Of a stretch of DNA of 64,000 nucleotides, positions 25,778 through 33,498 are shown piece by piece. The stretch comes from Clostridiales bacterium (GTDB lineage Bacteria > Bacillota > Clostridia > Christensenellales > Aristaeellaceae): positions 31,959-95,958 of the forward strand of contig SVHC01000006.1 in NCBI GenBank assembly GCA_015056055.1, written 5' to 3'. The notes below the pieces were generated by a model. The model did no database searches. It was not told where the DNA came from and was given only the letters and a program-made list of their open reading frames with translations. The position numbers and the translations under genes are program-made. Each line of letters starts with the position of its first letter. Within the stretch, counting starts at the first letter, position 1.

Positions 25778-27634
25778 ATGTTTACGATTGCAATTGTTGT
25801 TATTGCTGCAGCAAGTCTCTTCGCTGCCGTGCTGAATCTGTCCACCGAAAGCCGTTTTAAGAAGCGGGTTAAGAACGTATTTTTCACCTTATCCCTGCTG
25901 TTTGGTCTTCTCTTGTACGGCTACGGCTATTCGTATGTATCTGAGTCCATTCCGATTGCGGTAATACATACGATCATGTCCGTCTGCCAGATGTTCGCCG
26001 GCGCAAACGATTTGGGCGCTATTCAGGAAGCCCCGCTCTTTTCGCTGAATTGGGGAATTCTTGTTTTTTGGCTCATGCATTTTATGGCGTTTTATGTCAC
26101 GGCCGATGTTGCCGCCACAACGCTTGGCAGCAAACTTCTGCGTCGAATCCGCATTGCACTTTCCAGACGCGGGACGCTGCTTTTGATCTACGGAATAAAT
26201 GACAACTCCCTTGCATACGGCAAAATGCACAGCCGCGATCTGCGCCGATCGGTTGTATTTATCGGTCGGGCTACACCGGCCCAGGAATCGGCCATCAATA
26301 ATGTCGGCAGCGTTCTGGAAAAAACCAACGATCAGCCGGATGCCGCATTGCTGCGCAGATTTGGAATCCGCCCCGGCAAGCGTCATATCGAGGTTGCTGT
26401 TCTTCATGAAGACGGCGCAAAAAATCTGGATTTTTCCCGGAAGTTACTGGAAACTTTTAAGAAGGCCGGGATCCTCACAGATCAGACTACACTGCTTATG
26501 CGGAATGTGGACGAAGACCTCGCCTGTTCTCTTATTGCTTCGAAAAATACATATGGCTATGGCAGCGTTATGGCCTTTGACGAATACAAGCTTGCCGCCC
26601 GCCTGATGGTGCAAAAGCTGCCGCCGTGCGAAACCATTCGTTTTGACAACAACGCACGCGCTCAGGAAGATTTCGGCGTACTGATGGTCGGCTTCGGGCA
26701 AATGGGACGTGCTGCGCTGAATGCCCTTGTAATGAACGGTCAGTTCTGCGGAAGCACCTTTCATGCCGATATCTTTGACCCCAATCCGCAGAATGGCGCA
26801 CTGTACGACCACGAAATTCTCAAACAATATACTATTCGCTTTCACAAAAGCAACGGACGATCCGAAGCCATTTATGCCTTCCTCAGCGAGCGCAAAAATT
26901 CCATTCACTATATCGTCGTTTGCACGGGCGACGAGAAAACAAACAATGAGATCGCATCCGATCTCCGGCATTGGCTGCTGGAACGCGGTTCAAAGCCTCT
27001 TATTGTACAATGCACGGAGCGCGGCATCGTATTCGGACAGCCCGGAGAAACCGATTACATGCGGCACAATATTTATGGAAGCGATGCACTGGATATCGAA
27101 CGCATCGACCGGATGGCTATGGCGATCAATCACGCCTACTGCCGTTCTTCCGGAAAAACGGCTCAGGAAAACTGGAAGCATTGCGATTATTTCAGCAGAA
27201 TGAGCAGCCGCGCTTCCGCCGACTTTTACCCCGCCTTGCTCACAGCATCCGGAAAAACCGCCCTGCAGGCTGAAACAGGAGATTGGCCGCCGCATAGCGA
27301 AGCGCTTGAAAATCTGGCCATCTCTGAGCATTTGCGCTGGTGCGCCTTCCATTATGTAATGGGATTCCGCCCGATGAGCGAATCAGAATACTCTCAGCGT
27401 GCTGCCCGGTACCAAATGGATATTCAGGAAAAAGGCGCATCTTCCCTGCGTATCAGCAAGGATATGCAGAACAAAAAACACGCCTGTCTGATTCCATGGG
27501 AAGAATTGGATCAGCTTTCCGCTCAGGAAAACGCCGTAACCGGTGGCCATGTTGATTATAAACAAATGGACCGCAATAACATACTGGCTCTTCCGGACAT
27601 ACTGGCATCCCTGCGTGAAATGCAGAAAAAATGA
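25778..27634 (+). CDS. membrane protein with Rossmann (TrkA/RCK-like) and RyR domains
   Basis: A 618-residue protein. Residues 2-20, 34-54 and 92-112 are clear membrane helices with a fourth weaker one near 58-75; no potassium filter (TVGYG) is seen. Two Rossmann-type segments follow: LLIYGINDNSLAYG near 136 and VLMVGFGQMGRAAL near 301 (GxGxxG), like the RCK/TrkA-N regulators of ion channels. Residues about 510-603 match the ryanodine receptor RyR domain: AISEHLRWCAFHYVMGF, then KKHACLIPWEEL and YKQMDRNN. AGGAG lies 7-11 bases before the ATG at 25778; an upstream ATG at 25739 has no site. It probably forms a gated pore or membrane effector controlled by a nucleotide-type ligand made by the TIR partner (inference). 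A strong terminator follows. Confidence 0.8.
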   Translation: MFTIAIVVIAAASLFAAVLNLSTESRFKKRVKNVFFTLSLLFGLLLYGYGYSYVSESIPIAVIHTIMSVCQMFAGANDLGAIQEAPLFSLNWGILVFWLMHFMAFYVTADVAATTLGSKLLRRIRIALSRRGTLLLIYGINDNSLAYGKMHSRDLRRSVVFIGRATPAQESAINNVGSVLEKTNDQPDAALLRRFGIRPGKRHIEVAVLHEDGAKNLDFSRKLLETFKKAGILTDQTTLLMRNVDEDLACSLIASKNTYGYGSVMAFDEYKLAARLMVQKLPPCETIRFDNNARAQEDFGVLMVGFGQMGRAALNALVMNGQFCGSTFHADIFDPNPQNGALYDHEILKQYTIRFHKSNGRSEAIYAFLSERKNSIHYIVVCTGDEKTNNEIASDLRHWLLERGSKPLIVQCTERGIVFGQPGETDYMRHNIYGSDALDIERIDRMAMAINHAYCRSSGKTAQENWKHCDYFSRMSSRASADFYPALLTASGKTALQAETGDWPPHSEALENLAISEHLRWCAFHYVMGFRPMSESEYSQRAARYQMDIQEKGASSLRISKDMQNKKHACLIPWEELDQLSAQENAVTGGHVDYKQMDRNNILALPDILASLREMQKK

Positions 27635-27649
27635 GCACCTGCACAAAAA

Positions 27650-27688
27650 CAGATCACGCCCACAAAAACGGGCGTGATCTGTTTTTTT
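27650..27688 (+). terminator. terminator of the TIR-RyR locus
   Basis: CAGATCACGCCC (27650-27661) pairs perfectly with GGGCGTGATCTG (27670-27681), followed by seven T. Confidence 0.92.
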
Positions 27689-27795
27689 AGGTCGCCATCA
27701 GATTTCTCCAGCAGAACCGGCTATCAAAAATCCAACCATATCAGTGCGAAGGCATTGCAAAAGAAGGAATGTACAAACAGGGTATTCAGACGAAA

Positions 27796-28551
27796 TTAAA
27801 GAAATACGGCAGGTTTCTTATAACCGGAAGCATTCGCATGCAGCATCTTTCCAATCATGTCCATGAATGCCTCGGGCAGTGCTCGGCAGTGCACAGGACA
27901 TACCTGAACGCAGCGCATGCAGTTGATGCAAGCATCATTTATGGTCTTTGCGGGCTCATCCGCGGGAATGGCACTTACGGGACATTGTTCTGCGCAAATG
28001 TTGCACCGGATGCAATTTTCATCGGCCGCAGGATGGTATGCGGAAGGTTTCAGTTCCTTATAGGGATGCTTTCCAGGAACCTGAACCGGCGCCGCATCGT
28101 CTGCTTTTTTCATCACGTCAGTGCCAAACTGCCGTGCAAGCTTGGTGTCTTCCGCATCAGGGCGCGCCGCAGCAATGGAACTCAGCATGGAGTGTTCCGC
28201 AATAAAGGCAGCACCAGCAATTACGCAGAACCCGTTTGCTTCCAATGCATCGCGGGTTTCCAGAAGCGCGTCGTCATATTCACGATTGCCATACACCACC
28301 ACGGCAACAGCCTTCTGACCGTTTCCTTTTATCGCAGCCAGCCTTTCCAGCGCAACCTGCGGAACCCTTCCCGCAAACACAGGCAGAACCGCCATAAGAC
28401 CATCGTTCGTGCCCAAAGTGGCTTTAGCGTCCGTTTTCGTCAAATCCATCTCTTCAACCGTTGTTCCAAAGCCTGCGGCAATTGCATCGGCAACCCGTTT
28501 GGTGCCGCCGGTAGGGCTGAAATGCGCAACGATCCACTTTTCGATATTCAT
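27796..28551 (-). CDS. EFR1-type flavodoxin-ferredoxin protein
   Basis: A 251-residue redox protein. The N-terminal half is flavodoxin-like with the FMN phosphate loop FSPTGGTKRVA (residues 11-21). The C-terminal third carries two 4Fe-4S clusters: Cys180-x2-183-x2-186-x3-190-Pro and Cys208-x2-211-x2-214-x3-218-Pro. This fusion is the EFR1 family, a cytoplasmic electron carrier of Clostridia. GGAGG lies 8-12 bases before the ATG at 28551. The electron partner is unknown; the adjacent genes give no hint. Confidence 0.88.
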   Translation of the reverse strand: MNIEKWIVAHFSPTGGTKRVADAIAAGFGTTVEEMDLTKTDAKATLGTNDGLMAVLPVFAGRVPQVALERLAAIKGNGQKAVAVVVYGNREYDDALLETRDALEANGFCVIAGAAFIAEHSMLSSIAAARPDAEDTKLARQFGTDVMKKADDAAPVQVPGKHPYKELKPSAYHPAADENCIRCNICAEQCPVSAIPADEPAKTINDACINCMRCVQVCPVHCRALPEAFMDMIGKMLHANASGYKKPAVFL

Positions 28552-28580
28552 ATCCAAACCTCCATATCTTCCGCTTTCGT

Positions 28581-28928
28581 TTAGAAAATCCAGTTTATCT
28601 CATCAAAGCCAAATTCGCATATTTGGGACGAAGGCGTTGTGCGCCACACAATATCCTTGTGATGCCGTTTGAAATATTCCGCATCGCCGAATATCGACGA
28701 TATGCTTGATTTTTGTACGATCCTGACCACAGCGTTTTCACCCTGATACCTTTCATCCAGTGCAAAAACAAACGGCGCGTAAATCCTTTCTGCAAGCAGG
28801 TGTTCATCAATATACACAGCTGTATAAAGTTCTGTACCGCTGATCTCAATGTCTTTAGCCCCTCTGGGTACCGTTACTGTTCTTCTGAATTCAACCGTAC
28901 CAAAGGAATATCTGCCGCATCGGTTCAA
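28581..28928 (-). CDS. small 115-residue protein resembling a glycosidase jelly-roll domain
   Basis: Starts with TTG at 28928 about ten bases after GAGG, behind a consensus promoter at 28943-28971. The sequence (FRRTVTVPRGAKDIEISG, then AVYIDEHLLAERIYAPF) reads like the C-terminal sugar-binding jelly-roll of GH2-type enzymes, where a ligand-like domain holds a short hydrophobic strand pattern. No catalytic domain is attached. It may be a standalone domain or the remnant of a larger hydrolase that kept a promoter. The start codon is uncertain. Confidence 0.5.
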   Translation of the reverse strand: MNRCGRYSFGTVEFRRTVTVPRGAKDIEISGTELYTAVYIDEHLLAERIYAPFVFALDERYQGENAVVRIVQKSSISSIFGDAEYFKRHHKDIVWRTTPSSQICEFGFDEINWIF

Positions 28929-28942
28929 CCTGTAATAACCTC

Positions 28943-28971
28943 ATTATACCACATGCTTATGTTTGCATCAA
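28943..28971 (-). promoter_or_regulatory. promoter of the 115-residue gene
   Basis: On the minus strand TTGATG (28971-28966), 17-bp spacer, TATAAT (28948-28943). Confidence 0.75.
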
Positions 28972-29037
28972 ACAATTACTCTTCCGCTTTTTCCTCTGCA
29001 AACTGACGGAATGCAGCCGCCTTCTTATTCAAAAAAC

Positions 29038-29066
29038 TTGATTTTCCCCTCCGGTCATGCTATCCT
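29038..29066 (+). promoter_or_regulatory. promoter of the second MFS transporter gene
   Basis: TTGATT (29038-29043), 17-bp spacer, TATCCT (29061-29066). Confidence 0.6.
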
Positions 29067-29100
29067 AAACATAGCAATTGACTACAAAGGAAGATGCAAT

Positions 29101-30426
29101 ATGAAGCGTTTCCCCCGTCTGCACAGCAGCCTTTTCAATCTTCACGATGACCGCAGCCGCGGTCGATGCGTGATGCTGACCAGCTCCATTATATGTGCCA
29201 TCAACACATGGCTGACCACCGATATTTTCTACACCAGTTTTCTGATGATCTACGGTATTGATCTGGTGAATATCGGTATCATCGCGTTTATCCCATACAT
29301 CGCCAGCTGTTTCAGCATATTCTCGCCCAGCCTGTTGGAACGGTTTCAAAAGCGCCGCTGGGTGCTGGTGGGCGGAAAATTGCTCTACTACACGCTGAAC
29401 ATACTGGGAATTACGCTGGTTCCTGTGATCGTAGCGGATCCCACGCTGCGGGTAGTATGCTTTGCATCGATTATTTTCCTTGCCAACCTGATCAACGCAT
29501 TGATCGGCAGCGGAATCTCGATCTGGCATCTGAACTTTATCCCTGAGCACATCCGCGCTGATTACTTCTTGAAACAATCCACCATCAGCAGCTTCATCGG
29601 CATTGGTATTTCTCTCATATCCGGTGTTGTCGCGGACGCACTTTCGGCATCGCCCTATGCAAACACGATCATTATTCTGTTCCGCTATGTGGCATACGGT
29701 CTTGCGCTGATTGACGTAATAGTGCTGGCACTGCCGAAGGAATACCCCTATCCGCGCAGCCACGATCGTCCTCGTCTGCGCGATATCGTCACCATGCCGT
29801 TCAGCAGCAAACCCTTCATGCTGACGATGCTGGTTATCGTGCTGCATACCTTCTGCACCAACGTGCCGACATCGTTCGTAAACTACTATCTGCTGAATAA
29901 TGTTGGCGTTCAGTACACCTACATCTACGCCATCAATATGGTCTATCCTTTTATGCTGCTGTTTCTGCAGCCCATCGCGCGCAGGCTGATCAACCGCTTC
30001 GGCTGGTTCAAGGTGCTGGCTGTGTCAATGCTTATTCATGCTCCGTCGTGGGTCGCTTATGCCTGCGTTACAGGCGGCAACTACCTTTGGCTGTTTACTG
30101 CCACACGCATTTTCCAGCATGTAGTCGGAGTATGCCTGAATACCGCTTACTCCAACATTGCCTATGTAAATCTGCCGCCCAGAGATCAGACCAACTACTA
30201 CTCCTTCTATCTGCTGGGTACAAACATGAGTGCATTCCTTGGCATGATGCTGGGCACCGGACTGATCGCACTCATCGGCGACCATGCACCCATTCTTCTG
30301 GGCATGCCGTTCACCAGCGTACAGCTGCTTCTTCTGATTCAGGCACTGGGAAATCTGGTGGTGCCGGTCGTCATCTTCTCCTGTTTCCGCATGCTGGATC
30401 CCAATGCCAGACTCGCAGCAAAGTAA
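29101..30426 (+). CDS. MFS transporter
   Basis: A 441-residue integral membrane protein with about twelve hydrophobic segments. The first helix begins after a short basic N-terminus (MKRFPRLHSSLFNLHDDRSRGR). The central loop ALPKEYPYPRSHDRPRLRD separates two six-helix halves. The start at 29101 has AAAGGAAG upstream; the open frame extends further upstream without a ribosome site. It stands alone with a promoter and a terminator. The substrate is unknown. Confidence 0.8.
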   Translation: MKRFPRLHSSLFNLHDDRSRGRCVMLTSSIICAINTWLTTDIFYTSFLMIYGIDLVNIGIIAFIPYIASCFSIFSPSLLERFQKRRWVLVGGKLLYYTLNILGITLVPVIVADPTLRVVCFASIIFLANLINALIGSGISIWHLNFIPEHIRADYFLKQSTISSFIGIGISLISGVVADALSASPYANTIIILFRYVAYGLALIDVIVLALPKEYPYPRSHDRPRLRDIVTMPFSSKPFMLTMLVIVLHTFCTNVPTSFVNYYLLNNVGVQYTYIYAINMVYPFMLLFLQPIARRLINRFGWFKVLAVSMLIHAPSWVAYACVTGGNYLWLFTATRIFQHVVGVCLNTAYSNIAYVNLPPRDQTNYYSFYLLGTNMSAFLGMMLGTGLIALIGDHAPILLGMPFTSVQLLLLIQALGNLVVPVVIFSCFRMLDPNARLAAK

Positions 30427-30462
30427 ACTCACAGGTCCGCTGTCGAATCTTCTCAAATACAA

Positions 30463-30508
30463 AAAACAGAGTTTCCAACCGCAAACAGCGGAAGAAAACT
30501 CTGTTTTC
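30463..30508. terminator. terminator after the MFS gene
   Basis: AAAACAGAGTTT (30463-30474) pairs with AAACTCTGTTTT (30497-30508), T-rich on both flanks. The 90-bp gap to the next gene holds nothing else. Confidence 0.8.
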
Positions 30509-30600
30509 TTATAAACTCTATCGGACGCCCGTACAGCGCATATGTAAATATTCTTTCGGTTTTTCCACGCTTTCAGGCTTTCATTGTTGCCGTATCAACC

Positions 30601-31530
30601 TTACTCATCAAAAAGCGGCGTGGAGAAGTACCTCTCGGCAGTATCCGGCAGAACGGTTACAACCGTTTTGCCCGGTCCAAGCTGCTTTGCCAGCTGAATA
30701 GCGGCAGCCACATTCGTACCGGAAGAAATACCGCACATCAAGCCTTCTTCGCAAGCCAGTCTGCGCGCGGTCTGAATGGCTTCCTCGTCGCTTACGATAT
30801 AGATATGCTCGTAAATATTCTGATTGAGAATCTCCGGAATCAGTCCGTCGCCAATGCCCATCTGCAAATGCGTTCCAATGGTACCGCCTGCAAGAATAGC
30901 AGCGTTTTCCGGCTCCACAGCCCAAATGGTCATGTGGGGATTGAGTGCTTTCAGCGTTTCACCGATGCCGGTAATGGTACCGCCGGTGCCGATGCCGGAA
31001 CAGAAACCATCAATTGGGCCGCCCACCTGTTCCAGAATCTCCAAACCGGTCTGATGCCTGTGAATCATGGGGTTTGCCGGATTGATAAACTGCTGGGGCA
31101 CAAAAACATTTGGATCCTCACGCTGCATCTTCATGGCAGTCTGCAGGCAGTTTTCAATCGCTTCGCCAATGTTTCCCGCATCGTGGATCAATACCACTTC
31201 CGCACCATAGTGGCGCATCAGCTTGCGGCGCTCGATGCTGACGGAATCGGGCATGATAATGCGCACCTTATATCCCAGAACAGCTCCGACCAACGCAAGA
31301 CCAATACCCTGATTGCCCGAAGTAGGTTCTACGATAATAGTATCCTTTGTAATCTGACCCTTGCGTACAGCATCCATCACCATGTTGTAAGCTACGCGGG
31401 TTTTGATGGAACCGCCTACATTCAGCCCTTCATACTTTACCAGAATGCGCGCTGCATTCTCAGGCACGATGTGATTGAGCTGCACAAGCGGAGTATTTCC
31501 AATTGCATCTAAAATATTTTGATATATCAT
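30601..31530 (-). CDS. cysK: cysteine synthase A (O-acetylserine sulfhydrylase)
   Basis: A 309-residue PLP enzyme that makes L-cysteine from O-acetylserine and sulfide. NTPLVQL is at the N-terminus, GGSIKTRVA carries the PLP lysine (Lys43), PTSGNQGIG binds the substrate and GTGGTITGIG binds the PLP phosphate. Length is normal. The ATG at 31530 has GAAGGG about 12 bases upstream; a more distal TTG would be unusual. The promoter is near consensus. No serine acetyltransferase gene is next to it. The motif set also fits the cystathionine beta-synthase branch, which is less likely at this length. Confidence 0.92.
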   Translation of the reverse strand: MIYQNILDAIGNTPLVQLNHIVPENAARILVKYEGLNVGGSIKTRVAYNMVMDAVRKGQITKDTIIVEPTSGNQGIGLALVGAVLGYKVRIIMPDSVSIERRKLMRHYGAEVVLIHDAGNIGEAIENCLQTAMKMQREDPNVFVPQQFINPANPMIHRHQTGLEILEQVGGPIDGFCSGIGTGGTITGIGETLKALNPHMTIWAVEPENAAILAGGTIGTHLQMGIGDGLIPEILNQNIYEHIYIVSDEEAIQTARRLACEEGLMCGISSGTNVAAAIQLAKQLGPGKTVVTVLPDTAERYFSTPLFDE

Positions 31531-31562
31531 GATATGGATTCCCTTCAATATAGCTGTTTGCT

Positions 31563-31591
31563 ATTATAACCCAGAACACGCAACATTGCAA
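31563..31591 (-). promoter_or_regulatory. promoter of cysK
   Basis: On the minus strand TTGCAA (31591-31586), 17-bp spacer, TATAAT (31568-31563). Confidence 0.8.
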
Positions 31592-31652
31592 GAAGGTTGT
31601 GGCATACGCGATACTTTTTCTTTGGCAGGTCATCCCCATCTCAAGAGAAACG

Positions 31653-31692
31653 CAAAAAAGTCCTGAAACCTCAATGATTTCAGGACTTTTTT
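31653..31692. terminator. terminator next to the displaced tRNA fragment
   Basis: AAGTCCTGAAA (31659-31669) pairs with TTTCAGGACTT (31678-31688) with T-runs on both sides. Probably the original terminator of the tRNA-Pro gene before the insertion. Confidence 0.8.
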
Positions 31693-31739
31693 GTGGTCTG
31701 GGTGAGAAGATTCGAACTTCCGGCCTCTTGAACCCCATT
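31692..31739 (-). other. 48-bp displaced copy of the tRNA-Pro 3' part (attachment-site repeat)
   Basis: Identical over 48 bp to 33497-33544, which covers the anticodon loop through CCA of the intact tRNA-Pro, in the same orientation. The 5' half of the tRNA is missing and the flank changes abruptly to TTTTAGGATGG. This is the layout left when an element integrates in a tRNA 3' end: intact gene on one side, displaced 3' part on the other. Confidence 0.85.
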
Positions 31740-31833
31740 TTTTAGGATGGCCCTTACGTTCAAACAAACTCCCCTACCATATTCAAAAGCGATGCTTTAC
31801 CCTTGATTCCACAAATATTCAAACCCGGAAACC

Positions 31834-31868
31834 AAATTTGGCTACCATAAACCCAAAATTTGGCTACC
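31834..31868 (+). repeat. two AAATTTGGCTACC motifs near the left end of the element
   Basis: AAATTTGGCTACC at 31834-31846 and again at 31856-31868, 22 bp apart. A third copy is at 33403-33415 near the other end, all in the same orientation. Short direct repeats close to attachment sites often bind integrase or excisionase arms; this role is inferred. Confidence 0.6.
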
Positions 31869-31883
31869 TTGGTTCGTGGGTAT

Positions 31884-31913
31884 ATTATAGCAGAAGGGAA
31901 AGAGGAATGTCAA
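31884..31913 (-). promoter_or_regulatory. consensus promoter facing the displaced tRNA fragment
   Basis: On the minus strand TTGACA (31913-31908), 18-bp spacer, TATAAT (31889-31884). No open frame of note lies between it and the tRNA fragment, so its former gene was probably lost. Confidence 0.75.
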
Positions 31914-31933
31914 TTGCTTCTGCGACAGAAAAA

Positions 31934-32055
31934 AGCTGTGGAGAGGCTGAAATAAACTGCGGGGAAACTGATGAAATCTGAGAAAAACTGATAACGAACT
32001 GAACCAATCTGATGGAATCTGACAACAAGCTAATAGAATCTGTGGTTCAGCTGAA
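31934..32055. repeat. twelve CTG-type motifs phased at 10-11 bp
   Basis: CTG (once CTA) occurs at 31936, 31947, 31957, 31968, 31978, 31988, 31999, 32009, 32019, 32030, 32040 and 32051, with A-rich spacers; the common unit is like AAACTGAT. Steps are only 10 or 11 bp and average 10.45 bp, the helical repeat of B-DNA, so all motifs face one side of the helix. It may be a curved or tandem protein-binding region just upstream of the gene at 32176. Confidence 0.8.
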
Positions 32056-32105
32056 AATTCCGTGATTTCATTAAAACATGCGTTGAACTTTTATGCCGTT
32101 TCCTC

Positions 32106-32135
32106 TTGACAAAGCAGCCAATCCCAAAATACAAT
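32106..32135 (+). promoter_or_regulatory. promoter of the deacetylase-like gene
   Basis: TTGACA (32106-32111), 18-bp spacer, TACAAT (32130-32135). Confidence 0.75.
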
Positions 32136-32175
32136 AAATTGAAGTGACTCTGAATTGCTATTTTCAGGAGGAACC

Positions 32176-32943
32176 ATGAAGAAGTTCTGTTTTACGGTTG
32201 ATGACAATATCCGTTTTCTCCGGATGCTTACTGCCGAAAACGCCGATAGCCTTTTTTCCAATCCCTATCTCGTCATGTACAAGCGCCTTCACGAAAAGTA
32301 TCGTCTGAAAGTACAGCTCAATCTCTTCTACGAAATGCCGGGATTCGACCTTTCGCAAATGACTGACCGCTTCAAGGCGGAATGGGCAGAAAACGCCCAC
32401 TGGCTGAAGCTTTCCTTCCATTCTCGTTTGGAAAACGTCGACCCCTATCTCTCCTCCGGTTATCAGGAGGTTTACAGAGATTGCGAAGCCGTACACAAGG
32501 AGATTCTGCGTTTCGCCGGAGAACAGAGCCTGGGAAAAACCACCACGATCCACTATTGCCGTACCACCGAAGAAGGGCTTCGTGCACTGCGCGACCACGG
32601 CATTCGGGGTTTGCTGGGACTCTTCGGCACGGATAAAGCTCCCCGAAACTCCTATTCCCTTCCCGAATCAGACACCTCGCTCCTGCGCAAAGGTGAAATC
32701 CTGCATCGGCATGAGCTCGACTTCTATTCCATCGATCTGGTCATGAATCTTTATGACCGTGAAGAACTTCTGCGCCGTCTTCACGCCCTTCTGAACCGGG
32801 ACGCGCTGCGTGTCATGATTCACGAACAGTATTTCTATTCCGACTACCACGCCTATCAGCCCGATTTTGAAGAAAAGCTGGACCATGCCTTCGGCCTTCT
32901 TTGCAAAAACGGATATGAAAGCTGCTTTGCAGAAGAATTCTGA
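32176..32943 (+). CDS. polysaccharide deacetylase-like protein (cargo of the element)
   Basis: A 255-residue cytoplasmic protein that reads like a distorted NodB/polysaccharide deacetylase barrel. The start FCFTVDDNIRF has the Asp-Asp pair typical of the first strand, LKLSFHSRLEN carries a His like the metal-binding block, and VMIHEQYFYSDYHAY carries a late His. The usual H-x3-H metal pair is not complete, so activity is uncertain. AGGAGG lies 5-10 bases before the ATG. It is the only intact gene between the tRNA repeats, so it is either cargo of the inserted element or a chromosomal gene enclosed by chance. Confidence 0.6.
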   Translation: MKKFCFTVDDNIRFLRMLTAENADSLFSNPYLVMYKRLHEKYRLKVQLNLFYEMPGFDLSQMTDRFKAEWAENAHWLKLSFHSRLENVDPYLSSGYQEVYRDCEAVHKEILRFAGEQSLGKTTTIHYCRTTEEGLRALRDHGIRGLLGLFGTDKAPRNSYSLPESDTSLLRKGEILHRHELDFYSIDLVMNLYDREELLRRLHALLNRDALRVMIHEQYFYSDYHAYQPDFEEKLDHAFGLLCKNGYESCFAEEF

Positions 32944-33049
32944 AAAAAATTCCAAAAATTGTGATTACCATTCAATCCAAATAAATCCTTGATATGATAG
33001 GAACGATAACGACAATTTGTATATCCATTCTGACACAAGATTAGTCTGG

Positions 33050-33351
33050 CTATGTTCCATTGTGTAATGATATTCTGCAAAGTGAAACAGACACCCAGAT
33101 AAAAAGCAACTGCATTGACTGCCTTTGGTCATTCAACCATTTTAATCCAGACTTTATGTAATCAGGAACACAATAGTCGGAGCATTTGTAGATCAAATTA
33201 AGTGCAAAATCTGTTTTGCTGTAAATTCAAGCTTCTTCTCGCTGGTCCTCTTCTCTATATTGTAATGTTTTCGATTGACATTGCGAATTGCTTCTTCCAA
33301 TGAGTGTCCACATACCTTCTTTTCTTTCTTCTGCTCAATAATTGTTGCCAA
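33050..33351 (-). pseudogene. frameshifted small gene inside the element
   Basis: From a TTG at 33351 (GAGGTG upstream) a frame reads ATIIEQKKEKKVCGHSLEE and continues to LEFTAKQILHLI before TGA at 33193-33195. Shifting frame there, the next frame continues smoothly with YKCSDYCVPDYIKSGLKWL and stops at 33050. The join suggests one gene of about 95 residues broken by a one-base change. The family is not recognised; it may be a remnant of a plasmid or integrative element gene. Confidence 0.45.
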
Positions 33352-33402
33352 CCTGAACACCTCATTTTCGCGTGAAATCAGAGGTTTTCAACGATGCTTC
33401 AG

Positions 33403-33415
33403 AAATTTGGCTACC
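33403..33415 (+). repeat. third AAATTTGGCTACC motif, right end of the element
   Basis: Same 13 bp as the pair at 31834-31868. It lies 84 bp from the intact tRNA end. Confidence 0.6.
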
Positions 33416-33431
33416 ATGACCGTCGAGTATC

Positions 33432-33450
33432 ACTAAACTTTCAGTTTAGT
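33432..33450. repeat. perfect 8-bp inverted repeat
   Basis: ACTAAACT and AGTTTAGT separated by 3 bp, beside the tRNA terminator. It could be an operator or recombinase site of the element. Confidence 0.5.
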
Positions 33451-33462
33451 GAAAACAAGAAA

Positions 33463-33496
33463 AAACCTTGAAAACGCTGTGTTTTCAAGGTTTTTC
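33463..33496. terminator. terminator of the intact tRNA-Pro gene
   Basis: AAACCTTGAAAAC (33463-33475) pairs with GTTTTCAAGGTTT (33481-33493), T-runs on both sides. It differs from the hairpin beside the displaced fragment, as expected if the element supplied it. Confidence 0.8.
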
Positions 33497-33498
33497 TG

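Larger units (their letters stand above)
31740..33496. mobile_element. 1.8-kb element integrated at tRNA-Pro, no integrase seen
   Basis: The DNA between the two 48-bp tRNA repeats. It holds one intact gene (32176-32943), a frameshifted remnant (33050-33351), three copies of a 13-bp motif near its two ends, a phased CTG repeat and a new terminator beside the tRNA. No recombinase gene is visible, so it is either a deleted remnant or a satellite mobilised in trans. Confidence 0.65.

Noticed and set aside
22499-27634. Calling the TIR-RyR pair a Thoeris system
   Set aside because: No SLOG or Macro effector of the ThsA type is present and the TIR protein is membrane-bound, so the name would be wrong.
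31692-31739. A second functional tRNA gene
   Set aside because: Only the 3' part is present; acceptor 5' strand and D-arm are missing.
31934-32055. CRISPR array
   Set aside because: Units are only 10-11 bp and imperfect, with no spacers of CRISPR size; no cas genes are in the window.
32856-33080. A 74-codon minus-strand gene
   Set aside because: It overlaps the deacetylase-like gene end and shows no motif.
31740-33496. A prophage
   Set aside because: No phage structural, replication or recombinase genes are present in the 1.8 kb.
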